The position numbers and the translations under genes are program-made. Below are positions 7,777 to 15,469 of a stretch of DNA of 23,323 nucleotides, piece after piece. Source of the stretch: UBA7328 sp002471345 (GTDB lineage: Bacteria; Bacteroidota; Bacteroidia; Chitinophagales; Saprospiraceae); contig CAXGOB010000075.1 in the NCBI GenBank assembly GCA_964011275.1, positions 1 through 23,323 of the forward strand, given 5' to 3'. A model generated the notes under the pieces. That model had not been told where the DNA came from and searched no databases. It worked only from the letters and a program-made list of their open reading frames with translations. Position 1 is the first letter of the stretch. Each line of letters opens with the position of its first letter.

Positions 7777-8661
7777 TTAGTTCACATTCAATAACCTTCC
7801 ATATCCTGTTTCTTCTTTGATGATGTTCGGATTACCTTTATAGGACACATCGATTCCTGTATATAAGAAAGCCTCTAACCTATCTTTTACCTTAATATCT
7901 ATATTTCCTGATAGCTCTTTTTCTTTTTTCTTTGATTGATTAATTGTGACATGGTGGCTTTCTAGATTGGTAGCCATCAGGTTTATATTGTTTTCAATTT
8001 TATCAATATGAAGTTCCTCAGTTAACCCTGTTATTGTATTTGAAACTCCAGTTCTCATTGCACCTGATTTAGTTGATAGAAAATTTAGGGTCATTTTTCT
8101 ACCTTCTACGATCAATTTTACAAATCCATTACCAATCAAATTAAGTGTGATATCGTCATATCTGAATGTGTGCTTTTCAAGTTCATGTTTTTTATAAGCC
8201 GGCCTCCCGTCTTCATAGCTTCCATAAGGTTTGAGCGGATGTGTGATGCTCCCACTTGGTCCAACAGTGATACTCTTCAGATTATCTGCTGCTACAAAAT
8301 ACTTCACTGCATTTATAGATTCATCTGTCACATATCTTGGCATACATTTATCTATTTTGCTTATAAATAAAGTATCATTCCGGACTTCCATATGCTGAAC
8401 CCACCATGCATTTTCATAGCCTTCCACTTTTACAAAATTACTATTGCCACTCACTAATTCCACATCAGGAACAGCAGAATATAAATGAGAATAGGACAGG
8501 AAACATTCATCTTCAAAGAACTCCCCTTTTCCCAATTCTAATCCAGCTCTGCAAGTTGTTTTGTAAGGAGAGACGTTATTTTTAATATAGAAAGTATGTG
8601 CAATAATAGCGCTGAGTATAGTCAGAACGGTAAATAATACTATGCGGTCACTTTTCTTCAT
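7777..8661 (-). CDS. GIN-domain (DUF2807-like) protein of ABC cassette
   Basis: I chose ATG at 8661 because it gives a normal signal anchor (MKKSDRIVLFTVLTILSAII, membrane segment about residues 7-24); in-frame ATGs at 8673 and 8697 would add basic residues. The remainder, about 270 residues, is extracytoplasmic. The C-terminal half shows the beta-helix repeat of GIN domains (PF10988-like): FVAADNLKSITVGPSGSI, DDITLNLIGNGFVKLIVEG, MTLNFLSTKSG, and a final VSYKGNPN...TGYGRLL that replaces the usual YxGNPxxxxxxSGSGxL ending. The first half is not recognised. The gene overlaps the GntR gene by 14 bases, so its translation is probably coupled to it. GIN-domain proteins commonly accompany GntR/ABC cassettes in Bacteroidota; their function is not known, though a surface or adhesin role is often proposed. 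Confidence 0.75.
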   Translation of the reverse strand: MKKSDRIVLFTVLTILSAIIAHTFYIKNNVSPYKTTCRAGLELGKGEFFEDECFLSYSHLYSAVPDVELVSGNSNFVKVEGYENAWWVQHMEVRNDTLFISKIDKCMPRYVTDESINAVKYFVAADNLKSITVGPSGSITHPLKPYGSYEDGRPAYKKHELEKHTFRYDDITLNLIGNGFVKLIVEGRKMTLNFLSTKSGAMRTGVSNTITGLTEELHIDKIENNINLMATNLESHHVTINQSKKKEKELSGNIDIKVKDRLEAFLYTGIDVSYKGNPNIIKEETGYGRLLNVN

Positions 8662-9016
8662 TCTTTTGATCATCGTAGTATTTTTTAATTTGTTCAAGAT
8701 CCAAATCTAGTAGATTCATTTTTCTAAATAATTCAGGTAATTCATTTTCAATAAATTCCTGTTTGAGCTGTGACAGACACTTTTCTTGAGCATTCGCTGT
8801 AATGAAGTACCCTATACCTCTTTGATTATAAATGATGCCCATATTACTCAACATAGCATAAGTGCGAGCTACTGTATTTGGATTGACTTCTATTTCTGAT
8901 GCGAGTTCTCTTACAGATATGAGCCTTTCCCCTTCTTGCCATATTCCACTTACCACATTATCCAATATGTAATCAGCTATTTGTTTGAAAATGGGTCTGT
9001 TGTCGTTGAATTTCAT
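8648..9016 (-). CDS. GntR-family repressor, YtrA subfamily
   Basis: A short 122-residue regulator with an N-terminal winged helix-turn-helix (residues about 8-72: RPIFKQIADYILDNVVSGIW, then GERLISVRELASEIEVNPNTVARTY and the wing GIIYNQRGIGYFI) and only a brief helical tail. Members with this small C-terminal part and adjoining ABC genes are the YtrA group, which repress their own ABC operons and are relieved by cell-wall-active agents. It lies 9 bases downstream of the permease gene stop and overlaps the GIN gene. The palindrome at 10772-10793, upstream of the first gene of the cassette, is the likely binding site. The regulator is third in the transcript rather than first. Confidence 0.9.
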   Translation of the reverse strand: MKFNDNRPIFKQIADYILDNVVSGIWQEGERLISVRELASEIEVNPNTVARTYAMLSNMGIIYNQRGIGYFITANAQEKCLSQLKQEFIENELPELFRKMNLLDLDLEQIKKYYDDQKNEEK

Positions 9017-9025
9017 GATTTTCCT

Positions 9026-9916
9026 CTAGGCTTCATATTCACTAAATCGACAATAGCTCAAGTAAAGTGTTCCTATAAAGATCGATACACCAAGAATTCC
9101 ATAGAAGTAATCATTGAATATAGAAGGATACTTTAAAGTGATGTCTGAAGCATTCAATTGAGCACCTAATAAGTAAGATTTCCAGCCAACTGGACTAAAA
9201 AAACCACCCATTTTTTCTATATCGTGACCGGGAAAAAAAGAAAAGACCAGAATGTTTCTCATTGCTATGGTAAACAGATAAAAAGCAAGACCTGATAGTA
9301 GAACTTTGATTGCTGCATATTTTCTAAAAAAAGAAGACGCTGCAATTATGAAACTTTGAAGAACAAAGTGAAGAAACATATATCGCCATATATAAATATC
9401 CAGAAATGAAATCTTTACATATTCTTTTCCCATTCCAGTTCCCCAGCTATATGTTATTAATGCAAACAAGTGATAGAGAAGTAAAAAGAGAAGCGGAAAT
9501 ATTACAAGGGACCACATGACCTTTACAATCCATTTTTCAGTTGATTTTGCAGGTAACGAGATGTGAAATCTTCTGCTTGATTCAGAATTATATTCTATAA
9601 ATGAAAGGCTTGTGATTATGCTGCCTACAATTAATAATGCATTTGGAAAGAAATCAAGATGAAATTTTAAATCGACTTTAGGAATTGTCATCCCATTACC
9701 AAAATACATTATTGTCCGACCATTTGTGGTGACTACAGAACTAGGGTTTAATAGAGAATCAATCATTCCTGAAAAGGAAAAGGTTGGATTGAAGAACAAA
9801 TAGGTGAGTGCGGCAAAAGCAGTCAAGACTATGAGTAGATATTGATTCTTCTTTAATTTTAATTCATTGGTCAAAAGCCACATAAGCCTCTTAGTTTTAG
9901 TCGTAGCTCTATGCAT
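9026..9916 (-). CDS. ABC-2 type permease of GntR cassette
   Basis: A 296-residue membrane protein with about six helices: near residues 28-46, 87-104, 131-153, 187-206, 208-232 and 272-290. It begins WLLTNELKLKKNQYLLIVL, the usual start of an ABC-2 transporter permease. It overlaps the ATPase gene by 8 bases (9909-9916), so translation is coupled. The substrate is not evident. YtrA-type cassettes elsewhere are linked to cell-wall antibiotics or acetoin, so an envelope lipid or drug is a guess. A Met at residue 12 is an alternative start, giving a shorter but still complete protein. Confidence 0.82.
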   Translation of the reverse strand: MHRATTKTKRLMWLLTNELKLKKNQYLLIVLTAFAALTYLFFNPTFSFSGMIDSLLNPSSVVTTNGRTIMYFGNGMTIPKVDLKFHLDFFPNALLIVGSIITSLSFIEYNSESSRRFHISLPAKSTEKWIVKVMWSLVIFPLLFLLLYHLFALITYSWGTGMGKEYVKISFLDIYIWRYMFLHFVLQSFIIAASSFFRKYAAIKVLLSGLAFYLFTIAMRNILVFSFFPGHDIEKMGGFFSPVGWKSYLLGAQLNASDITLKYPSIFNDYFYGILGVSIFIGTLYLSYCRFSEYEA

Positions 9917-10757
9917 AGGTATTAGATTTGAGCAGATGAGTGATTTGTTCTTTTTTAGTGATTATGGCATTAAAGAGTACTTCTAAGTCTACCTCCAGAT
10001 AATCATCATTCCCGCCTTCAGTAATAGCAAGATAGCCACCTGGCACCCTTTCTTGATATATGACCATTGAGTCATCAAGCTCATTACGATGTACGTCAAA
10101 AGAAAGTGCATCAGAGATATGAAGCATATCATGATTTACTACTACGTGCCCTTCATCTATGAGCAAGACGTGATCAATAAGGCTATGTAAATCCCTTATT
10201 TGGTGCGTACTTATTATAAAGAGCCTCCCCTCATCGGCTATGTGGCTTATAATTTTTCTAAATTGTTTTTTAGACGGTATGTCTAATCCATTTGTTGGTT
10301 CATCCATGATGAGAAGCGGAGTATAAGTTGCAATGGCAAAAGCAATAAGGGCTTTTTTCTTTTGGCCAAATGAAAGATTCTTTAGATGAATGTTTCGCTC
10401 CAAATCAAACTCTTTCAGCAGTTGTAAAAACTTTTCAATTTTAAAATTGGGATAAAATGGAGCGTATCTATCTATATACTCTTTCATGCTTACTTCTGGG
10501 ATGAATGGATCCTCAGGAATAAAAAAGTACTGCTGCAAAAGACTCAATTCTCTTTTTCCAGGATTATGGTCAAATGTATTGATAGTCCCTTGCTGTGGCC
10601 TTCTTAATCCCAGGATGTTCTTTATCAGTGTAGTTTTTCCTGCTCCATTCTTCCCTAGTAAGCCATAAATTTTTCCTGCTTTCAATTGAAGGCTGAGATT
10701 CTTGAATACGCTTTTGCCCGAGGGATATTGAAAAGTGAGATCGGATATTGAAATCAT
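9909..10757 (-). CDS. ABC transporter ATP-binding protein of GntR cassette
   Basis: The first gene of a four-gene cassette. The 282-residue protein is a standard ABC ATPase: Walker A GKNGAGKT at 35-42, Q-loop glutamines at 75-76, signature LSFGQ at 128-132, Walker B LLIMDEP with Asp152 and Glu153, D-loop GLD at 157-159 and H-switch His185 in STHQ. The C-terminal region of about 70 residues after the ATPase core is the variable extension seen in ABC-2 exporters and is not recognised. It would energise the permease encoded by the next gene. The start ATG at 10757 lies 14 bases beyond the end of the predicted operator at 10771-10794. Confidence 0.93.
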   Translation of the reverse strand: MISISDLTFQYPSGKSVFKNLSLQLKAGKIYGLLGKNGAGKTTLIKNILGLRRPQQGTINTFDHNPGKRELSLLQQYFFIPEDPFIPEVSMKEYIDRYAPFYPNFKIEKFLQLLKEFDLERNIHLKNLSFGQKKKALIAFAIATYTPLLIMDEPTNGLDIPSKKQFRKIISHIADEGRLFIISTHQIRDLHSLIDHVLLIDEGHVVVNHDMLHISDALSFDVHRNELDDSMVIYQERVPGGYLAITEGGNDDYLEVDLEVLFNAIITKKEQITHLLKSNTYA

Positions 10758-10770
10758 TGTTGTGAATGTT

Positions 10771-10794
10771 AGTGTATTATTGTACTAATACACC
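10771..10794. promoter_or_regulatory. Probable YtrA-type GntR operator
   Basis: Two 8-base arms, gtgtatta (10772-10779) and taatacac (10786-10793), form a perfect palindrome with a 6-base centre. Written as the wider site it is AGTGTA-N12-TACACC, close to the AGTGTA-spacer-TACACT pattern known for YtrA regulators. It lies between the promoter -7 element at 10803-10796 (minus strand) and the start codon at 10757, over the expected transcription start, a position suited to repression by the GntR protein of the same cassette. Binding is inferred. Confidence 0.7.
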
Positions 10795-10795
10795 A

Positions 10796-10827
10796 CAATA
10801 ATAATGAGCGTTTTCCTAAATTCCAAA
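10796..10827 (-). promoter_or_regulatory. Promoter of ABC-GntR-GIN cassette
   Basis: Reading the minus strand there is TTTG (10827-10824) and, 20 bases later, TATTATTG (10803-10796), one mismatch from the Bacteroidota -7 element TAnnTTTG with the usual spacing to the -33 TTTG. The start of transcription would fall at about 10789-10791, inside the operator palindrome. Confidence 0.5.
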
Positions 10828-10909
10828 TATTTTATTCTATCAAGTACTCAAATCAGAAACTTTCTATCCTTCAATTTTGTTTGTTTACTAAATCAAAAGA
10901 GCATATTCT

Positions 10910-11116
10910 GTGGAAAAGCAAAAAGTTATGTTTAGTGTCTCTCACCTTAAAATAAAGACAGCACAGCACGCATTAGAATTAGCAGGAATTCCATCTTTTC
11001 CTGTGGACAAAATGGACTCTGCTCATGCAGGCCTATTCGGAGATATACAATTATATGTGGATGAAGATCATGCTGTGGAGGCTCGTAAGATCTTGAATGA
11101 AGAAGAAATTTTATAA
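10910..11116 (+). CDS. DUF2007-family small protein
   Basis: A 68-residue cytoplasmic protein with the DUF2007 (putative signal transducing protein, PF09413) pattern: MFSVSHLKIKTAQHALELAGIPSF, then GDIQLYVDEDHAVEARKIL. The conserved feature is the first strand-helix unit (movement of an element to a second position in a small ferredoxin-like fold) ending in an alpha-helix that holds ALEL, and VxxxxAxxAxxIL in the last helix. The start is GTG at 10910, since a stop precedes it at 10889; the next ATG (10928) would cut the first strand. It lies 152 bases from the ATPase gene and diverges from it. No function is known for the family. Confidence 0.77.
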   Translation: MEKQKVMFSVSHLKIKTAQHALELAGIPSFPVDKMDSAHAGLFGDIQLYVDEDHAVEARKILNEEEIL

Positions 11117-11147
11117 TGTAGAAATTGATCAATAGAGCCCCTAACCA

Positions 11148-12815
11148 TTATGACAAAAGTTCTTTTTCATGATAGAAGGTAGCATCGTGCAGGTGTTCAT
11201 CAAGCCTTTTAATTTCGGAAGATTTCATTTGGTCATTCCATTTTAAATACTTTGCCAAATCGTCGGTTACAACCTGTCTGACTTGATGTACACTGAGAAT
11301 ATTGAAGAACAATCTACCCGTTCTTCTCACGAAAAAGTCTTCTAAACTATTGACCATTTCATAATGCACAGCAAACCAAATTTCTGATTTTGCAAGTCCT
11401 GTTTCTCCTGATAAATCATTTGAACTCATATACTTAATAAGTAAATCAGATTGCTTTCCATAAGTAGTAGCAAGATACCATGCATGGTAAGCATCAAGCC
11501 TCAGGCTTGAAACTTCTCCTTCTAAATGAATAATATATTGGTCTACCTCTTGTGCAGAATTCATTGGTTTTGATCCCAATGCTATCGATTTAGTAATACA
11601 TGATCCAAAATCGGTAGCCAATCTCTTATTCACTTTATCTACAATGCGTTGTGCCATCTTTCTATATCCAGTGAGTTTTCCACCTGCAATAGATATAAGT
11701 CCAGATTCTGATTCAAATATTTCGTCCCTTCTGGATAGTTCAGAAGGAGACTTGCCATCTTCATGAATAAGAGGTCTTAGTCCTGCCCAGTTAGACTCGA
11801 TATCCTCCAATGTAATTTCTATTGTCGGAAAACCATGAGCAATTGCTTTTAGCAGATATTCAGCATCCTCTTTAGTTGCAAGAACTCGATCCTTATTTCC
11901 TTTATATGTGGTATCAGTAGTACCTATGTAGGTGGCTCTACCTCGAGGAATGGCAAATACCATCCTACCATCTGGCACATTAAAATATATAGATTGGTTG
12001 AGAGGTAGCTTATCTCGAGGAACCACAATATGGACACCTTTAGTGAGGTGTAATCTTTTTCCTCCAAGCGAGCCATCTGATTTTCTGAGCATATCTACCC
12101 AAGGGCCCGCTGCTGAAACTACTTGCTGGGCTTGAACAATAATGTATTTTTTATCTAAAAGGTCATGGCATTTTACGCCCTTCACTTGCCCATTCTCATA
12201 AATGAAATCTTCAACTTCACAGTAATTAATCGCTGTACACCCGAATTTCACAGCTGATTTAGCAAGTTCTATGCATAGTCGTGCATCATCAGTCCTATAT
12301 TCTGCATAGTAACAGCCACCTTTTAAGGTGTCAGGATTGAGTAAAGGAGCTATGGTTAAAGTCTCTTCCTTATTTAACATCTTACGTCTATCATCACCTC
12401 TTACCCCAGCAAGAATGTCATAGACCATTACTCCAAAAGAAGCTGCTAATTTTCCATAGGTACCATTTTCAACGATGGGCATGAGCATCTTTTCAGGTAA
12501 TACTAAATGGGGTGCCAATTTGTGAACAATTGCTCGTTCTGTTCCTGTTTCATTTACAAGACCTATCTCTAGTTGCTTTAAGTATCTAAGACCTCCATGA
12601 ATCAATTTAGTAGATTTGCTACTTGTACCAGATGCAAAGTCTTCTTTTTCAATCAGAGCGGTCTTCATGCCCCTTGATGCAGCATCTAGGGCAATTCCAC
12701 AGCCAGTCGCCCCGCCTCCAATGACAATCAGATCAAAAGTTTGAGATTGTAATGAGCTTAGATGTTTTTTTCTGTCTAAGGATGAAAAAGAGATGGGTGT
12801 ATTATTGTTATTCAC
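11148..12815 (-). CDS. glpD: Aerobic glycerol-3-phosphate dehydrogenase
   Basis: GlpD oxidises glycerol 3-phosphate to dihydroxyacetone phosphate at the membrane, using FAD and passing electrons to quinone. The FAD-binding motif GGGATGCG is at residues 33-40, followed by EKEDFASGTSSKSTKLIHGGLRYL, the fingerprint of this family. The middle contains STKLIHGG, FAIPRGRATYIGTTDTTY and NWAGLRPLI; the C-terminal domain has the DxFxRRTGRL motif. At 555 residues it is full length. The start is GTG at 12815, about 39 bases from a good -7 element. No glycerol kinase or facilitator gene adjoins it, so the route of glycerol 3-phosphate supply (lipid turnover or a distant gene) is not shown here. It converges on the DUF2007 gene across 31 bases. 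Confidence 0.95.
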   Translation of the reverse strand: MNNNNTPISFSSLDRKKHLSSLQSQTFDLIVIGGGATGCGIALDAASRGMKTALIEKEDFASGTSSKSTKLIHGGLRYLKQLEIGLVNETGTERAIVHKLAPHLVLPEKMLMPIVENGTYGKLAASFGVMVYDILAGVRGDDRRKMLNKEETLTIAPLLNPDTLKGGCYYAEYRTDDARLCIELAKSAVKFGCTAINYCEVEDFIYENGQVKGVKCHDLLDKKYIIVQAQQVVSAAGPWVDMLRKSDGSLGGKRLHLTKGVHIVVPRDKLPLNQSIYFNVPDGRMVFAIPRGRATYIGTTDTTYKGNKDRVLATKEDAEYLLKAIAHGFPTIEITLEDIESNWAGLRPLIHEDGKSPSELSRRDEIFESESGLISIAGGKLTGYRKMAQRIVDKVNKRLATDFGSCITKSIALGSKPMNSAQEVDQYIIHLEGEVSSLRLDAYHAWYLATTYGKQSDLLIKYMSSNDLSGETGLAKSEIWFAVHYEMVNSLEDFFVRRTGRLFFNILSVHQVRQVVTDDLAKYLKWNDQMKSSEIKRLDEHLHDATFYHEKELLS

Positions 12816-12853
12816 TATCCTTTTAATTAAAGGGATTATCTTAATGCAAGTTG

Positions 12854-12861
12854 CAAAAGTA
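12854..12861 (-). promoter_or_regulatory. -7 element upstream of glpD
   Basis: The minus strand reads TACTTTTG (12861-12854), an exact match to the Bacteroidota consensus TAnnTTTG, followed by CAAC. Transcription would start about 7 bases further, giving a leader of some 30 bases before the GTG at 12815. I see no good -33 TTTG at the proper distance. Confidence 0.55.
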
Positions 12862-12932
12862 GACTTCTAATTGGCAACCACTGAAATTAGTACAGAATAT
12901 TATATGGCTCAATTGAATAACAAAGTATAGGA

Positions 12933-13661
12933 ATGACAGTTCAGCAGATAATAAATAAAATAAGTCGAGGAAGAACAGATTTCATTTTTCACCTTTTTGA
13001 ACATTCTGGTTGGAAAGAAATTCTTCAGGAGGGTGAAGTGAAACCAATTCAGTGGCTTGTGTATTTTAACGATCTAACAGCGATGAGAGCGATTTTGGAT
13101 CGGGGGGGAGATTTGAGTAGTATTGATCTCAACAGAGAGTTAGGGCATGCCTCATTTTTTGGACATTGGAAGGTATGTGATTTCTTAATCAATCAAGGAG
13201 CTGATGTGAATGCACACGTAGATAAAACTGAAGAAACCCCTTTACATAATGCTCTGGCCAAGGCAGGCAGACCATATTATTTCTATACTGTTAAACTTTT
13301 GGTTGAAAAAGGAGCAAATATCAATTCTCCAACACTGCCTAATCTAGAAACTGGGGCATTTATACGGGATGTACGAACAAAAGGAGAAACACCTCTTCAT
13401 CGCGCAGCAGCCTATGCCGACGTTCAAACGATTAAATTTCTATTGGACAATGGCGCTGATAAATCTGCTAAAGATATAAATGGAGATAGTCCTCTTTCAT
13501 GGGCTAGTATACATCTCCGCCCTGGATCAATATTATCGTTATTGGCCTTTGGTGAGCACAGAATTCATCCTGATCATATTACGAAGAATACTAGTGATCA
13601 TGGACAAGGATGGGGTAATACAATGGATTGGAATCTGATTGGAGATTTCCTTCTGGAATAA
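12933..13661 (+). CDS. Ankyrin-repeat protein
   Basis: A 242-residue protein without a signal peptide or membrane segment, so likely cytoplasmic. At least four ankyrin-type repeats can be read: GHASFFGHWKVCDFLINQGADVN, ETPLHNALAKA...TVKLLVEKGANIN, ETPLHRAAAYADVQTIKFLLDNGADKS, and GDSPLSWASIHL. The TPLH motif occurs twice. The N-terminal 60 residues (VQQIINKISRGRTDFIFHLFEHSGWK) are probably one more diverged repeat or a capping helix. Ankyrin proteins bind partners; nothing here indicates which. It is divergent from glpD by 117 bases and precedes pyrG by 156 bases on the same strand. Confidence 0.85.
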   Translation: MTVQQIINKISRGRTDFIFHLFEHSGWKEILQEGEVKPIQWLVYFNDLTAMRAILDRGGDLSSIDLNRELGHASFFGHWKVCDFLINQGADVNAHVDKTEETPLHNALAKAGRPYYFYTVKLLVEKGANINSPTLPNLETGAFIRDVRTKGETPLHRAAAYADVQTIKFLLDNGADKSAKDINGDSPLSWASIHLRPGSILSLLAFGEHRIHPDHITKNTSDHGQGWGNTMDWNLIGDFLLE

Positions 13662-13732
13662 ATCATATTAAAGATCTAGGGCAATCTCCAGAATTATAGT
13701 CTGAATTCGGGATTAGTTCTAAACATATGTAC

Positions 13733-13740
13733 TACCTTTG
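13733..13740 (+). promoter_or_regulatory. -7 element of pyrG promoter
   Basis: TACCTTTG is an exact match to the Bacteroidota -7 element TAnnTTTG. A weak -33-like ATTAG is about 16 bases upstream. The predicted leader is about 70 bases to the ATG at 13818. The 156-base gap between the ankyrin gene and pyrG holds nothing else I can identify. Confidence 0.6.
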
Positions 13741-13817
13741 TATTCCGTAATGGAAATTTAAGTTTTAGGTGTTCTACTTACCTTTTTCTTGATTTCTTTT
13801 CAAAATATATACTTAGT

Positions 13818-15452
13818 ATGACTAAATACATTTTCGTTACGGGAGGGGTAACCTCATCATTAGGAAAAGGAATCATTGCCGCATCTCTAGGCAAACTTCT
13901 TCAAGAAAGAGGTTTTAAAGTTACCATTCAAAAACTGGATCCTTACATCAATGTAGATCCTGGTACACTTAATCCATATGAGCATGGTGAATGCTATGTC
14001 ACTGATGATGGTGCAGAAACTGACCTTGACTTGGGGCACTATGAGAGGTACCTCAATATCAGTACCTCTCAAGCTAATAATGTTACTACAGGAAAGATTT
14101 ATCAGACTGTAATAGATAGGGAGAGAAGAGGAGATTATTTAGGAAAAACAGTACAAGTCATACCACATATTACCGATGAGATAAAGAGAAGAATTCGACT
14201 ATTTGAACAAAAGAAGGAATATGATATAGTAATCACTGAAATAGGTGGTACAGTAGGAGATATAGAATCTTTGCCATACTTAGAAGCTGTAAGGCAAATT
14301 AGGATGGATCTAGGACATGATAATGCAGTTGTGATTCACCTGACTCTCATTCCTTACCTTAATGCAGCCAAAGAACATAAAACTAAACCAACTCAGCATT
14401 CTGTAAAAGAACTCCAAAAAGCTGGAATTATACCTGATATTATTGTTTGTAGAACAGAAGTAGATCTTACGGATGATATCAAAAATAAAATCAGTCGCTT
14501 CTGCAATGTGCATGTAAGAAATGTAATAGAAGCAAAAGATGCTAAGACAATCTATGAGGTTCCAATTTTGATGCTTAAAGAAAAATTGGATATTGTAACC
14601 TTAGACAAACTTAGACTTGATATTCCTAAGGATCCCAATATGGCCAAATGGAATGACTTTTTACAACGGCTGAAAAAGCCTAAATCTGCCGTAAATATTG
14701 CTTTAGTAGGGAAATACAATGAACTCCCCGATGCCTATAAATCGATATATGAGTCATTTATCCATGCAGGTGCAGAAAACGAATGTAAGGTGAATGTGAT
14801 ACCGATTCACTCTGAACAAATTACTGATTCGAATTTGCTTCCTCTGAATATTCATGATTTACACGGAATTTTAGTAGCTCCTGGATTTGGAGACAGAGGC
14901 ATAGAAGGAAAAATTCAAACCGTAAAATATGCGCGGGAAAACAATATTCCTTTTTTTGGAATCTGCCTCGGAATGCAATGTGCCGTAATAGATTTTTTCA
15001 GAAATGTTTTAAGTAAAGCAGATGCAGCTTCTACAGAGGTCAATGATAACTCGCCTCATCCAATTATTGACCTGATGAGTGATCAAAAAATGATCAAAGC
15101 CAAAGGAGGAACAATGAGACTAGGAGCATATGAATGTAATATCAAAGAAGGCTCACTAGCTGAAAAAATCTATGGGACTCAAAGTATTCAGGAGAGACAC
15201 CGTCACAGGTATGAGTTTAACAATGCATACATGAGTGAGATGGAAGAAAATGGAATGAAAGCCAGTGGTGTTAATCCATATACTGGTCTGGTAGAGATAG
15301 TTGAGTTAGAGAATCATCCATTTTTCATTGGTGTTCAGTTTCATCCAGAACTCAAAAGTACTGTTGAAAATCCTCATCCTATTTTTGTGGCATTTGTTGC
15401 TAAAGCCCGAGAATTCATGAATACTCAGAGTGAGAAATTGGTAGAAGCCTGA
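13818..15452 (+). CDS. pyrG: CTP synthase
   Basis: PyrG converts UTP to CTP with ATP and glutamine, supplying nucleotides for RNA and phospholipid precursors. The N-terminal synthase domain starts TKYIFVTGGVTSSLGKGI with the P-loop, then KLDPYINVDPGTLNPYEHGE and DDGAETDLDLGHYERYL. The C-terminal glutamine amidotransferase domain has its nucleophile Cys383 in FFGICLGMQCAV and the His-Glu pair in FHPE near the end. At 544 residues it has the usual length. A clear -7 element lies 78 bases upstream. The membrane protein gene follows 17 bases later and is probably in the same transcript. Confidence 0.97.
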   Translation: MTKYIFVTGGVTSSLGKGIIAASLGKLLQERGFKVTIQKLDPYINVDPGTLNPYEHGECYVTDDGAETDLDLGHYERYLNISTSQANNVTTGKIYQTVIDRERRGDYLGKTVQVIPHITDEIKRRIRLFEQKKEYDIVITEIGGTVGDIESLPYLEAVRQIRMDLGHDNAVVIHLTLIPYLNAAKEHKTKPTQHSVKELQKAGIIPDIIVCRTEVDLTDDIKNKISRFCNVHVRNVIEAKDAKTIYEVPILMLKEKLDIVTLDKLRLDIPKDPNMAKWNDFLQRLKKPKSAVNIALVGKYNELPDAYKSIYESFIHAGAENECKVNVIPIHSEQITDSNLLPLNIHDLHGILVAPGFGDRGIEGKIQTVKYARENNIPFFGICLGMQCAVIDFFRNVLSKADAASTEVNDNSPHPIIDLMSDQKMIKAKGGTMRLGAYECNIKEGSLAEKIYGTQSIQERHRHRYEFNNAYMSEMEENGMKASGVNPYTGLVEIVELENHPFFIGVQFHPELKSTVENPHPIFVAFVAKAREFMNTQSEKLVEA

Positions 15453-15469
15453 ATCATGATCACTTAAAG

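Noticed and set aside
12797..12815. gtgtattattgttattcac at the glpD start resembles the GntR operator (shares gtgtattattgt with 10772-10783).
   Set aside because: The second arm is not preserved (only gtg/cac match), and the bases encode the start and poly-Asn N terminus of GlpD; a chance match is likely.
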